Positions 1 to 8,829 of a DNA stretch of 64,000 nt are shown one piece after another. The DNA comes from Comamonadaceae bacterium (GTDB taxonomy: Bacteria > Pseudomonadota > Gammaproteobacteria > Burkholderiales > Burkholderiaceae_C). Position 1 is the first letter of the stretch, and every line of letters starts with the position of its first letter. The notes under the pieces were generated by a model. It was not told the origin of the DNA and made no database searches. It saw nothing but the letters and a program-made list of their open reading frames with translations. The DNA lies in contig CANFLX010000002.1 of the NCBI GenBank assembly GCA_947447985.1, positions 62,001-126,000 of the forward strand. Reading direction: 5' to 3'. A program made the translations under genes and the position numbers.

Positions 1-72
1 GGATGGCTGGGGTGGATGATTTTTTTTGCATGGTAGACCTCAGAGGGTTGGAGGGGAGGGAGCTAATTCAAC

Positions 73-1386
73 TCAATTGGTCGAGATTTCGCGGCCATTG
101 AGTTCTTGCACGGGACGCGCATTGCGTTTGAAAGGGAATGCGTTCACTTGCTCTTTGGCCACGTTGACCGTGGATTTCAGAATAAAGAACCGCACGCCTT
201 CGGTACAAGGTGGCGTAGTCAGCGAGCCTTCGTAGCTGTAGAAGTCAAATTCGCGTGGCAGCAAATTGGCGGGGTTGAAGTTCACGCCTTCCGGGGTGAC
301 CTCAGGTCCTTCTTCCATGGGCATGTTGGCCCACAAGGTTTTGATGCCAGGGTTTTCATTGCCTTCTTTGAGCAAAACACCCACCACTGCCAGTTTGCCT
401 TCGGCATTTTTGTGCACAAAGTGCACCACCATGGCCATGGGTTTGCCGTCAATTTTTTCTTCGCTGGGGCGGTGGAAGTGAAATTGCAGCAGGTCGTAGG
501 CAATGCCGTCAATCCGCAGTTTGCTGCCTGCGGGCACATTGACCTGAATGGTGTGGCCGTTGTTGAGCATCTTCAGCGGGCCTTCCTTGTAGTCGGTCGT
601 GATCACCGTGCGGGTTTTCACAAAGGGTCCGCGGATGTCCAGAGGGGACTGTGACTTGCCTTTGGCGCAGGTGGGGAATTCTTTGCCCCAACGCTCAGGG
701 CCCATTTCGCCCTCATAAGACCAGTGAACGGCTTTTTTCTCAGGTGCGCCTTTGCCGTCGTCCTTGCCGTGACCGCCATCTTTGCCGTGGTCATGGCCAT
801 CGTCCTTGGAATGACCGTCCTTTTCTTCCGCACCCGCTTTTTCGCCCTTGTCGGCTTTGCCTTTGGCCGACTTGGGCAGGCACTCGGGCAGGATGGCAAT
901 CTTTTCGCCTGCAGCAGCCAGGCCAATTTGTGCGGCGCAAATGGTGTTTTTGCGGTCGCCCAGTTCAGAGGCTTTGAGCGCTTTGCGGAAGGATTCCACC
1001 GCCACCGGGTCGTCCGCGCCTTTGGTCAGCATGCGCAGTGCGCCCAGACCCACCTGGCGTTCTGCCGAGAGGGTTTTCTGCGATTTGTAGGCAGCTTCCA
1101 AGTCCGCCAAAGTGGCACCATTCGCCATGGCGGCTTTGACCGCCGCGAGTTGCTGTGCCTGGCTCTCCAGGGGCACCATTTCTTCGCGCAGCGCAGACAT
1201 TTCCTCTTCCGCCGCTTTGATGGCGGCTTCTTTTTCGCCTACGGTCTTGGTCGCTTCTTCGGACGCTGCTTGGAGCTCCGTCAGCTGAGCGGTGGCTTTT
1301 TGATTGCCCTTCAAATTGGTCCAGCCAAAGGCGCCCGCGCCGATCAAGGCCAAGGCAAGGATGACTTCAAAGATGGTTCTTTTCAT
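73..1386 (-). CDS. Membrane-anchored alpha-carbonic anhydrase-like protein with coiled coil
   Basis: 437 aa. Residues 7-23 are hydrophobic (signal anchor), 30-85 are an Ala/Glu/Lys-rich predicted coiled coil, 190-212 are His/Asp/Gly-rich, and 220-437 are an alpha-carbonic anhydrase domain. In that domain I see QSPLDI, the zinc motif FHFH (His303, His305) with third ligand His322 in VHFVH, the proton-shuttle NNGH (His278) and the active-site LTTPPC. The enzyme would interconvert CO2 and bicarbonate in the periplasm, tethered to the inner membrane. The usual Glu two residues before the third His ligand is Val. A sigma28-type promoter lies about 50 bases upstream, which puts the gene in the late flagellar class. 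Family call is strong; catalytic activity and a motility role are inference. Confidence 0.88.
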   Translation of the reverse strand: MKRTIFEVILALALIGAGAFGWTNLKGNQKATAQLTELQAASEEATKTVGEKEAAIKAAEEEMSALREEMVPLESQAQQLAAVKAAMANGATLADLEAAYKSQKTLSAERQVGLGALRMLTKGADDPVAVESFRKALKASELGDRKNTICAAQIGLAAAGEKIAILPECLPKSAKGKADKGEKAGAEEKDGHSKDDGHDHGKDGGHGKDDGKGAPEKKAVHWSYEGEMGPERWGKEFPTCAKGKSQSPLDIRGPFVKTRTVITTDYKEGPLKMLNNGHTIQVNVPAGSKLRIDGIAYDLLQFHFHRPSEEKIDGKPMAMVVHFVHKNAEGKLAVVGVLLKEGNENPGIKTLWANMPMEEGPEVTPEGVNFNPANLLPREFDFYSYEGSLTTPPCTEGVRFFILKSTVNVAKEQVNAFPFKRNARPVQELNGREISTN

Positions 1387-1436
1387 GGTGCTTCTCTGTT
1401 TACGCGATCAAAGGGTCAGGCATAGCGCCAGGGTGG

Positions 1437-1463
1437 GAATCGGCAGCAAGGGAAAAACATTGA
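1437..1463 (-). promoter_or_regulatory. Putative sigma28 (FliA) promoter of the carbonic anhydrase-like gene
   Basis: Read on the minus strand: -35 TCAATGTT (1463-1456), 11-base spacer, -10 GCCGATTC (1444-1437). The -10 box equals that before flaG. Expected transcription start is near 1430, giving a leader of about 45 bases to the ATG at 1386. Confidence 0.7.
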
Positions 1464-1467
1464 GCGC

Positions 1468-2340
1468 TCATTGAGTGCCCCGGAACGACATGCCGCTCCC
1501 CGTGTCGTCGGTCACGATTATCTCCAAGCTTTTGACCCCGCTTGGCGCGGTATGGATGAAGGCAATCCCCGTCAATCTCATCGGCGGGCCGGCCGTCGGA
1601 TTGCGCAGGCAATTTGCAGCCGCGCCAATGTCCGCCGACGCCGCAAAGTAAGGGTTTGTGCTTGCATTGGCCGCTGGAGTGAGGGTCAGAGCAATCGAGG
1701 TACAGGCGCCAAAGGCGGTGAGCGCCGTGGTCGAAGCGTGAGGCGTCTCGGTCAGGCTCAGAGAGGTATTGCTGAGATTGGAGCCGTCCAGTCCGTCAGC
1801 CCAGGTCCCGGTCCAGGTTCCTTGCGCGCTGGCAGTGGTTTCCATCTTGCTTGCAGTGAACTGTGGGATGGTATTCAGTGCCGGGATGTAAAAAATCTCA
1901 GACAAGCCCAAGGTGTGCGCTAACGCAGTCGTTCCGGTGGCTGTCGCGCTGCCCGATAAAAGTGTGCCGGGGGATTGGAAGGACCTCATCGTTACGGTCG
2001 ATGCGCTCGTTAACACCGGCGGCTGCAGGCTGCCGGTATAAATGATGGGGGGGGCGTAGCGGTCGCCCACTTGCAGCAGCATATAGAGGTGCAGGTCTGG
2101 CGTGATGAAGCTCACAAACTGACTGGCACTTCCCACGACGGTGCCCTGGTAGGCCCCCGCCAAGACCAGGCTGGGCGCTACGCCGCCACCAGACCCACCG
2201 GGGTTTTGCCCCGCGTCATTGTTAGCTGCGGGGCTGGAGGTCTGGCCACCACAGGACATCAAAAGGGCTACGGCCAGACCGCAGGCCGCAATGCAGCCCC
2301 AGGCGCGCCCGCGAATCACTGATGGCAAAAAGCCCTTCAT
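1468..2340 (-). CDS. Putative lipoprotein of unknown function
   Basis: 290 aa from the ATG at 2340. The N-terminus has a short Arg-containing segment, a hydrophobic stretch and a lipobox ending LMSC, followed by a Gly/Ser/Asn linker, so it is a predicted lipoprotein. The rest is Thr/Ser/Ala-rich and looks like a beta-rich exported domain; I do not recognise a family. This start is chosen because it overlaps the stop of the upstream gene (ATGA) and begins a clean lipoprotein signal; the frame stays open further upstream without a better start. It is the last gene of the fli run that includes fliJ. A flagellar role is possible but unsupported by sequence. Confidence 0.72.
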   Translation of the reverse strand: MKGFLPSVIRGRAWGCIAACGLAVALLMSCGGQTSSPAANNDAGQNPGGSGGGVAPSLVLAGAYQGTVVGSASQFVSFITPDLHLYMLLQVGDRYAPPIIYTGSLQPPVLTSASTVTMRSFQSPGTLLSGSATATGTTALAHTLGLSEIFYIPALNTIPQFTASKMETTASAQGTWTGTWADGLDGSNLSNTSLSLTETPHASTTALTAFGACTSIALTLTPAANASTNPYFAASADIGAAANCLRNPTAGPPMRLTGIAFIHTAPSGVKSLEIIVTDDTGSGMSFRGTQ

Positions 2341-3074
2341 GCAGCCACCCATCCCGCTTGCAGCCAATGGCAGTAGCCCCGACGGTAAGGCCAGGCGATA
2401 TGGTGTACCGGTGTGCCGCCAGGAAACACCTGGTCGGTTAAATGGTCCAGCCAGTTGCCTTGCGCCTGCAGTTGGCGGCTGAAACGGCTGAGGGCCACGG
2501 CACGGGCAGGCGCTTTGCCCTCGGGTGTGCGTGCCGGTTGCAGGCTGCATTGCATGGCGGGCAAGCCTGTGCCAAGGCGGGCCAGTGTGCAGCCGGAAAA
2601 AGCATCGTGAACGCTGCCCCAGCGCCTGCCATGCAAGCGTTTGGCGATGCGGGCAATGCGCTCGCTGGCCTCATCCACCGAGGGTGTGTGAAAGCGCAAT
2701 TGCCCCAGCACATTGTCCAGAAGCACCAGCGCGCGCGGGTGCGCTTGCAGCACGGTGTCGAGTTGCGTCAAGGCGTCTGCGGTATGGCAATGCAGTGTGG
2801 TGCCGGATGCGCGCAGGGCTGCGCCATGGCGCCTGCGAAACAGCGGAGCGGCCCAGCGGTCCACATCAAAGGTGGTGACGCGGGCAAAGCCCTGTAGCCA
2901 GTTGCTGGACATCATCCAGCCTGCGCTGGCGCCCAAAATAACAAGTTCGTCCGACTTGGAAGGTGCTGCAGGCATCTCCCGCAGCCACAGTGCAATGTCG
3001 GCGCAGGTGTCGGTCCACTGTGTTTGGTGGCGCCACGCATGCCAATGCCAAAAAAGGCCGCCCGAGGGGTTCAT
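2337..3074 (-). CDS. Conserved protein of unknown function, possibly Rossmann-like
   Basis: 245 aa, no signal peptide or membrane segment. An N-terminal stretch (LVILGASAGWM, then FDVD about 20 residues later) resembles the first two strands of a SAM-dependent methyltransferase fold, and VLLDNVLGQL resembles a motif-IV strand. This is only a pattern resemblance. It overlaps fliJ by four bases (ATGA at 3074) and the downstream lipoprotein in the same way, so the three are translationally coupled. The position after fliJ is where many flagellar operons carry fliK, but this protein is not FliK-like. Confidence 0.65.
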   Translation of the reverse strand: MNPSGGLFWHWHAWRHQTQWTDTCADIALWLREMPAAPSKSDELVILGASAGWMMSSNWLQGFARVTTFDVDRWAAPLFRRRHGAALRASGTTLHCHTADALTQLDTVLQAHPRALVLLDNVLGQLRFHTPSVDEASERIARIAKRLHGRRWGSVHDAFSGCTLARLGTGLPAMQCSLQPARTPEGKAPARAVALSRFSRQLQAQGNWLDHLTDQVFPGGTPVHHIAWPYRRGYCHWLQAGWVAA

Positions 3075-3514
3075 GCAGCCCGCGCCTGGTTGAATTGCAG
3101 CATCCCGAGCTCGTCCATGCTTTTTTGCTCGCGCTGGTTGGTGTATTTCTGCACGGCCAGGCGGTCGTTCTCGGTCAGCGTCTTCATTTTCAGTCGCTCC
3201 GCTTCGGCCAACACCATCTGGTGGGCCAGCGTTTGCAAATGCAGCTTCGAGGTGTTGATGTCGCGCTCCACCCGCTCGCGCAGGGTGAGCAATTGCGACA
3301 TGAACTGGCGCTGGTTCATCGCATCAGACATGCCTTTGGAGGTGTCTGCCGCCGCTGCTTTTGCGTGGTACTCCTCGTAGAGTTGCTCCAAACGCTGTTG
3401 GCTTGCCACCAAGGAATCCAGCAGGTTTTGGGCTTGCGCCGTGTCGGCGCGCAGCTTGGTAATTTTTTGTTCGGCCCGTCCTTCCAGGGCAGACCAGCAG
3501 GCGCGGACTTTCAT
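3071..3514 (-). CDS. fliJ: Flagellar export chaperone FliJ
   Basis: 147 aa, the usual FliJ length. Almost entirely predicted alpha-helical coiled coil rich in Gln, Glu, Arg and Leu, as in FliJ, the stalk that links the FliI ATPase ring to the FlhA export gate and escorts chaperones. The ATG at 3514 (MKVRACW) is preferred over an upstream in-frame start at 3556, which would extend into fliI; with 3514 the gap to the fliI stop is five bases. It is directly downstream of fliI, the standard order. Confidence 0.88.
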   Translation of the reverse strand: MKVRACWSALEGRAEQKITKLRADTAQAQNLLDSLVASQQRLEQLYEEYHAKAAAADTSKGMSDAMNQRQFMSQLLTLRERVERDINTSKLHLQTLAHQMVLAEAERLKMKTLTENDRLAVQKYTNQREQKSMDELGMLQFNQARAA

Positions 3515-3519
3515 GGTGC

Positions 3520-4848
3520 TCACAGTTCCATCAATACGCGCATATCGGTGCGGCATTTGGCCTCGTCCTCACCGCTGTACATGTCCTGGCGCAGGAAGTT
3601 TTCCATGGTCTCGCGCAAGGCGATGGCCTGATCGATCTCGGGGTTGGAGCCTGCCTGGTAGGCCCCCACCTGAATCAAGTCCACGTTTTGCTGGTACAGC
3701 GACCACAGGCGGCGAAAGCGGTTGGCCAACTTCAAATCGGTGGGCGAAAGCAGGTTTTGCATCACGCGCGAAATCGAACCCGTGAGGTCAATCGCAGGGT
3801 AGTGCGCCGCATCGGCCAGTTTGCGCGACAGCATCACCTGGCCGTCGAGCGAGGCGCGGGCAATGTCCACAATCGGGTCGTTGCCGTCGTCGCCTTCGGC
3901 CAGCACCGTGTAAATCGCGGTGATCGACCCATGGCCATGGCGACCTACACCCGCGCGCTCAATCAAATTGGGCAACAGCGCAAACACCGAAGGCGGGTAG
4001 CCCTTGGACGTAGGCGGCTCGCCAATGGCCAGACCCACCTCACGTTGCGCATGGGCGACGCGGGTCAGACTGTCGACCAGCATCAGCACGTCTTTGCCCT
4101 GGTCGCGAAAGTATTCGGCCACCACATGGGTCAGGTGCGCGGCTTTGAGGCGCAGCACCGGCGACACATTGGCGGGGGCGGCAATCACCACCGCCTTGGC
4201 CAGACCTTCGGGCCCCAGGGTTTCGGTAATAAAAGCCTGTACTTCGCGGCCGCGTTCGCCAATCAGGCCAATCACCACCACGTCAGCTTTGGTAAATCGG
4301 GTCAGCATGCCCAGCAGCACGCTTTTGCCCACGCCAGAACCAGCGACCAGGCCCACGCGCTGCCCGCGCCCCAGCGTCAGCAAGCCGTTGATGGCTTTTA
4401 CCCCGACGTCGAGCACGCGGTTGATGGGGCCGCGCTCCATCGGGTTCAGGGGCAGGCCGAGCAGGCCGAGTTTGGTGCTGCAGGCGGGTTTGGGTTTGCC
4501 GTCCAGCGGCTCGCCCTGGGCGTCAATCACGCGGCCCAACAATTCTTCGCCGAGCAGGGCGTGACCGCTCTCGCTCAGCACCCGCACCGAGGCGCCCGGG
4601 CCAATGCCCACGGGTTCCGAAAACGGCATGAGGTAAATCGTTTTGTCGGCAAAGCCCACCACTTCGGCCTCGATGCGGTGGCCGTCCTGGCCCACCACTT
4701 CGCAGCAAGCACCCACTGGCGCCATGATGCCGCGTGCCTCCAGGCGCAAGCCCACCAGCCGCACCAGGGTGCCGCTGCGCGCAGGACGCGGGCTGCGCAG
4801 CTGCGCCAAGGCCTGGTCGACTTGCGCGTCGAGGTCAAACATGGCCAT
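3520..4848 (-). CDS. fliI: Flagellum-specific export ATPase FliI
   Basis: 442 aa, normal for FliI. Related to the F1 ATPase beta subunit. Walker A is GSGVGKS (about residues 170-176), and GERGREV and the DSLTR segment are present. It hydrolyses ATP at the cytoplasmic base of the flagellar type III export gate, with FliH and FliJ. The start overlaps the end of fliH by 14 bases; a second ATG six bases further in (4842) is equally possible. No unusual residues seen. Confidence 0.96.
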   Translation of the reverse strand: MAMFDLDAQVDQALAQLRSPRPARSGTLVRLVGLRLEARGIMAPVGACCEVVGQDGHRIEAEVVGFADKTIYLMPFSEPVGIGPGASVRVLSESGHALLGEELLGRVIDAQGEPLDGKPKPACSTKLGLLGLPLNPMERGPINRVLDVGVKAINGLLTLGRGQRVGLVAGSGVGKSVLLGMLTRFTKADVVVIGLIGERGREVQAFITETLGPEGLAKAVVIAAPANVSPVLRLKAAHLTHVVAEYFRDQGKDVLMLVDSLTRVAHAQREVGLAIGEPPTSKGYPPSVFALLPNLIERAGVGRHGHGSITAIYTVLAEGDDGNDPIVDIARASLDGQVMLSRKLADAAHYPAIDLTGSISRVMQNLLSPTDLKLANRFRRLWSLYQQNVDLIQVGAYQAGSNPEIDQAIALRETMENFLRQDMYSGEDEAKCRTDMRVLMEL

Positions 4849-5839
4849 CGGCCTCGTTCAAAATTTCATCAATCGCCGACACCGTGTCGTAGCCCGCATC
4901 CAGGATGGGGTCGACCGCTGCTGCGGCGCTGGCCATGCGCGGCCGTGCGTCTTCAACACCGGTGCTGGGAATGCGGTCGCTGGCCATGCGCTCGGCGCTG
5001 AAGGCGGTTTTGGCGCGCCAACGGGACTCGTTCACCGCCAGGCCGCGGGCCAGCGCGGCCAAGCGTTCGCCGATTAAATCTTCGACCAGCGCATCGTTGG
5101 CGCTGGCACGCACGCTGCCTGGCATCAGCTTGTCGTTGGCTTGCAAGCGCAAGGCCGAGCCTTCCGTCAGACCCGAGCGTGCACGCAGTTCCTGCAGCAT
5201 GGCCACGTCGCTGGAGTGCAGTTCCACCACCACCAATGATTCGTCGTGCTCGGCCAGTTCGTCTACGCAGCGTTGCACCAGGCGCTCAATCGCGCCGCCG
5301 TCCAAGGCCAGCTCGGCCAGCACCAGCTGCTCGGCCAGGTGCAACGCCAGGCGCTTGAGCGGTTCAAAAAAGGTTTGGGGGCTTTGCTGCAGCAGGGCCA
5401 AAGCATCGGCCAGGGCGTTGACCAGCGCATGGTCGTCGCCCAGCGCAACGCGCAGCTTGTTTTCCATTTCAGCTTGCAGCTCTGCGCGCGCTTGTGCAGC
5501 ACCTTCTGCCCGACCTTCTTCGCGTGCTTTGGCCAAGGCCTCGGCGGTCGCCACAGGGGTTTCCACCACCGCGGCAGGGGCGGCTGGCGCAGCCTCCAGG
5601 TCTTGCGACGCTGCGTCACTCGGGGTGGGCAGCGCGGGCGCTGGCAACAAATCGGGGGTGGGAATGTCAAAGTCCGTCAGGCCAAACACCGGCTCACGCT
5701 CGCTGCGCCAGGGTTTGGCCACAAAGCCGTCTTCGGGCGCAATCGGGTGTTTGAGGTCCGTGGGTTGCCAGACGCGCGCCGGGCGTACTTCGGGCTTGCG
5801 GGTGTCTCCGTGGGAACCCGCTGCCGTGCTGTTAGACAT
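4835..5839 (-). CDS. fliH: Flagellar assembly protein FliH
   Basis: 334 aa from the ATG at 5839, longer than the roughly 230 aa typical of enteric FliH. The extra length is a low-complexity Pro/Ala-rich N-terminal part (to about residue 120). The conserved C-terminal half has the Glu/Ala-rich helix and the V-type ATPase peripheral-stalk-like domain that binds FliI. The start is chosen because ATGTCTAA overlaps the fliG stop; a GTG 15 bases upstream (5854) is an alternative. It regulates FliI and docks it to FliN at the C-ring. Confidence 0.9.
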   Translation of the reverse strand: MSNSTAAGSHGDTRKPEVRPARVWQPTDLKHPIAPEDGFVAKPWRSEREPVFGLTDFDIPTPDLLPAPALPTPSDAASQDLEAAPAAPAAVVETPVATAEALAKAREEGRAEGAAQARAELQAEMENKLRVALGDDHALVNALADALALLQQSPQTFFEPLKRLALHLAEQLVLAELALDGGAIERLVQRCVDELAEHDESLVVVELHSSDVAMLQELRARSGLTEGSALRLQANDKLMPGSVRASANDALVEDLIGERLAALARGLAVNESRWRAKTAFSAERMASDRIPSTGVEDARPRMASAAAAVDPILDAGYDTVSAIDEILNEADGHV

Positions 5840-6881
5840 AGTCTGCGCCGCCACCCAGCACCAGATCGCCAGCGTCGGCCAGTTTGCGTGCCGCCCGCAT
5901 GATCATCTTCTGGGCTTCTTCCACGTCGGACAGTCGCATCGGGCCCAATGCTTCCATGTCGTCTTTGAACATACCGCGGGCGCGCTCGGACATATTGCCC
6001 AAAAACTTGTCTTTGACTTCGTCGCTGGCGCCTTTGAGGGCCTTCATCATCAAGTCGGGCTCCACGTTGCGCATGATGACCTGGATGCCCTTGTTGTCCA
6101 CGCTGGTCAGGTTCTCGAAGGTGAACATATTGTCCTGAATCTTCTGCATCAACTCCGGGTCCAGCGTCTTGAGACCGCCCATGACTGAGGCTTCGAGGGC
6201 CGTTTTGGTCAGGTTCAAAATATTGGCGGCGGCCTTGACGCCTCCGAGGCTGGACGACTTGGACGAAGAATTGGTGGAAAACTGCTTCTTCATGATGGCT
6301 TCGAGCTCCACCATGGCCGAGGGCTGCACGGTTTCCAGACTGGCCACGCGTTGCATGATTTCAGCGCGCGAGTCGGGTGGCAAAAAGTTCAGTACTTCTG
6401 CCGCGACCCCGTTTTCCAGCACCGACAAAATGATGGCCACGACCTGCGGGTGTTCGGCATGGATCATGTCGGCGATCGAACGGGCATCCATCCAGCTCAA
6501 AATTTCCAGGCCTTTGCTGCCTTGGCTGGGGTTGATGCGGCCAAGCACAGACGCGGCCTTGTCATCGCCCAAGGCGCGTTTGAATACTTTTTCCACGTAG
6601 TCCGAGGTGCCCAGACCCAGACTGGTCTGGCGCTTGATCTCGGCCACAAATTCATCGAGCACAGCGTTGACGGCTTCTTGCGAGAGTTCCGCCACCTGCA
6701 CCATGGCCACGCCCAGACCTTGCACTTCTTTGGGGTTGAGGTAGCGGATGATGTTGGCCGCCTGCTCCTCGCCGAGCAAGAGCATGAGCACCGCAGCGCG
6801 CTGCGTTCCCGTCAGGGAATCCATTTCCTTGCGCAGGGCGTCGGTATAGCCTGCGCCGGCTTTGGGGTCGTTGTCTGCCAT
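5832..6881 (-). CDS. fliG: Flagellar motor switch protein FliG
   Basis: 349 aa, slightly longer than usual. N-terminal FliF-binding domain with GTQRAAVLMLLLGEEQA, middle domain with the AEHPQ (EHPQR-type) motif that contacts FliM, and a C-terminal helix bundle with alternating Arg/Glu/Asp residues that interact with the stator. It forms the upper C-ring and turns stator torque into rotation and switching. It sits between fliF and fliH in the standard order. Confidence 0.97.
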   Translation of the reverse strand: MADNDPKAGAGYTDALRKEMDSLTGTQRAAVLMLLLGEEQAANIIRYLNPKEVQGLGVAMVQVAELSQEAVNAVLDEFVAEIKRQTSLGLGTSDYVEKVFKRALGDDKAASVLGRINPSQGSKGLEILSWMDARSIADMIHAEHPQVVAIILSVLENGVAAEVLNFLPPDSRAEIMQRVASLETVQPSAMVELEAIMKKQFSTNSSSKSSSLGGVKAAANILNLTKTALEASVMGGLKTLDPELMQKIQDNMFTFENLTSVDNKGIQVIMRNVEPDLMMKALKGASDEVKDKFLGNMSERARGMFKDDMEALGPMRLSDVEEAQKMIMRAARKLADAGDLVLGGGADYV

Positions 6882-6908
6882 GGTGGTACTCGTTAGGAAT
6901 GAGGCCGA

Positions 6909-8771
6909 TCAGCCTGGTTTGATCATGTTCTTCAACACGCTGGCCACACGGGCCGAGTCGTCGGACACGATCATGCGGATCAGCGCAACCTTGTCGTCGT
7001 AGGTGTTGGCGGTGTCCAGCATCTCGGCAGAGATGGAGGACTTGTTGGCCTTCATCTTGGCCTTCATTTCTTCCAGGCTGTCGGATGCGGAGGGCTCTGC
7101 GCCCGCAGCTTCGGCGCTGGCCACCGCCGCATTTTCCAGGGCCAAGGCTTCTTCTTGCGCCAGTTGGATGGTTTGTGCCGCTGCTTGTGCCGCTTCTTTG
7201 TCGCGGTTCATCATGTGCATCACCACGGGGCGCACCACCACCATCAGGAAGGCGACAAACATAAGGCCCAAAAAGCCGGTTTTGACGTTGGTCATCACAG
7301 ACTCGTCTTTGTGCCAGGGAATGCTCATGTCCACAGGGACTTCGGGTTCAAACTTGGCCTGCACCACGCTGACCACGTCTTTGCGGCCTTCGTCAAAGCC
7401 CACCACGCCACGCACCAGCTCTTGCATGCGCTGCAGTTCTTCTTCGGTATAGGGATTGGGTTTGGCGGGCTGGTCTTCACCCTTGTCGTTCTTGGGTTGG
7501 GCAATGGGCGGGCGCTCGTTGATCACGACGGCCACGCTCAGGCGCTGCACGCCACCGGTAGCGCTCTTGGTGTGGCGCACCTGGCGGTCCATCTCGTAGT
7601 TGCGGGTGGCGCGCTGGGCCACGATGTTGCGCTCATCCGAGGCGCCGCCTGCCGGTGTGGCTGCGGTGTTCAGTGACGCAGTAGGCGCCACGGGGGCCGT
7701 GTTGGACAGGGTGCCAGGAATGCCCGCCGCGTCTTTGAGCGTATTGCGGTCTTCGCTGGTCACTTCCGAACGGGTCTTGGGGCCTTTGCCACCGGTGTCA
7801 AAGTCTTCGACCGTCGTCTCGGTCTGGCTGAAGTCCAGGTTCAGGTTGACCTGCGAGCGCACATTGGCGTCGCCCACGATGGGTGCCAGAATTTGGATCA
7901 CGCGCTGGCGGTACAGGTCTTCCATGGCCTGTTTTTGCTTGGTCTGACCCGCATTCATGCCCAAGGCGGGGTCGGACTCGGCGTCCGTCATCAGCTTGCC
8001 GAAGTTGTCGACCACGGCCACGTTCTCGGGGGTGAGCATGGGAATGCTGGAAGCCACCAAATGAACAATGGCCTGAACCTGCATGGGGCTCACGCTGCGA
8101 CCTGCCTGGGGTGTCACGACGACCGAGGCTTTGGGGGGCGTGCGGTCACGCACAAACACCGAGGGTTTGGTGGTGGCCAGGTGCACGCGGGCGGTTTGAA
8201 TCGATTCAATTTGCTGGATGCTGCGCGCCAGCTCCTGCTCCATGGCCGAGTTGTAGCGCACTTGCTCCATGAACTGGCTGGTGGTCATGGCCGACTGGTC
8301 TTTGAGCGCGTCCAGACCCGTAGCTGCCGTCTTGGGCAGACCTTTGGAAGCCAGATAAATGCGCGCCTCGTGGTAGCGGGCTGCTGGCACGGTGATCTGG
8401 CCGCTGCCGGAATCAATCACGGGTTTGAACTCGCCTTGCTTGAGTGCTTCGTACACGCCTTGCTGGTCGGTCTCGGTCACGCCCGTCAGGATGGGACGGT
8501 AGCTCGGCGCTTGAATCAGGGTGTAGACCAGTGCAAACGCCAAAAGGGCGACCGCAATCACCATCAGGGGCAGCGATTTCTTCACCGCGGGCTGGGCCAG
8601 TACACGCTGAATCGGCGCGAACGGGCCCGTGAATTCGGATCCCGCATCGATCGCACCATCGCCGCTACGGGGTGCCATGCGGCGGTCTGCGCCCGAGCGG
8701 GTTTGCAGCGATGCGGAATCAGCGGCGTTGGCCGGAAGAAAGGTGCCAGCAGTTGCAGTTGCGGTTGCCAT
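6909..8771 (-). CDS. fliF: Flagellar MS-ring protein FliF
   Basis: 620 aa. A Ser/Ala-rich N-terminal tail of about 60 residues precedes the first membrane segment (SLPLMVIAVALLAFALVYTL). A YscJ/FliF periplasmic domain follows (QGVYEAL, QVRYNSAMEQELARSI, TARVHLA), then a second membrane segment (GFLGLMFVAFLMVVVRPVV) and the cytoplasmic C-terminal helix that binds FliG (IRMIVSDDSARVASVLKNMI). It forms the MS ring, the base on which the motor and export gate assemble. Confidence 0.97.
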   Translation of the reverse strand: MATATATAGTFLPANAADSASLQTRSGADRRMAPRSGDGAIDAGSEFTGPFAPIQRVLAQPAVKKSLPLMVIAVALLAFALVYTLIQAPSYRPILTGVTETDQQGVYEALKQGEFKPVIDSGSGQITVPAARYHEARIYLASKGLPKTAATGLDALKDQSAMTTSQFMEQVRYNSAMEQELARSIQQIESIQTARVHLATTKPSVFVRDRTPPKASVVVTPQAGRSVSPMQVQAIVHLVASSIPMLTPENVAVVDNFGKLMTDAESDPALGMNAGQTKQKQAMEDLYRQRVIQILAPIVGDANVRSQVNLNLDFSQTETTVEDFDTGGKGPKTRSEVTSEDRNTLKDAAGIPGTLSNTAPVAPTASLNTAATPAGGASDERNIVAQRATRNYEMDRQVRHTKSATGGVQRLSVAVVINERPPIAQPKNDKGEDQPAKPNPYTEEELQRMQELVRGVVGFDEGRKDVVSVVQAKFEPEVPVDMSIPWHKDESVMTNVKTGFLGLMFVAFLMVVVRPVVMHMMNRDKEAAQAAAQTIQLAQEEALALENAAVASAEAAGAEPSASDSLEEMKAKMKANKSSISAEMLDTANTYDDKVALIRMIVSDDSARVASVLKNMIKPG

Positions 8772-8829
8772 AGGAGGAGTCTTTCAGCGCGGAGATAGAG
8801 AAGTATTCGGGGGGTCAGCAGCCGTCGGC

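Noticed and set aside
1-72. Start of the window before the carbonic anhydrase stop
   Set aside because: Too short; it has a T-run and purine-rich tract but no stem or gene that can be supported.
3688-5001. Long plus-strand frame (437 aa) opposite fliI and fliH
   Set aside because: It is His/Gln/Arg-rich in the way antisense frames of GC-rich genes are, has no start signal, and the opposite strand encodes clear fliI and fliH.
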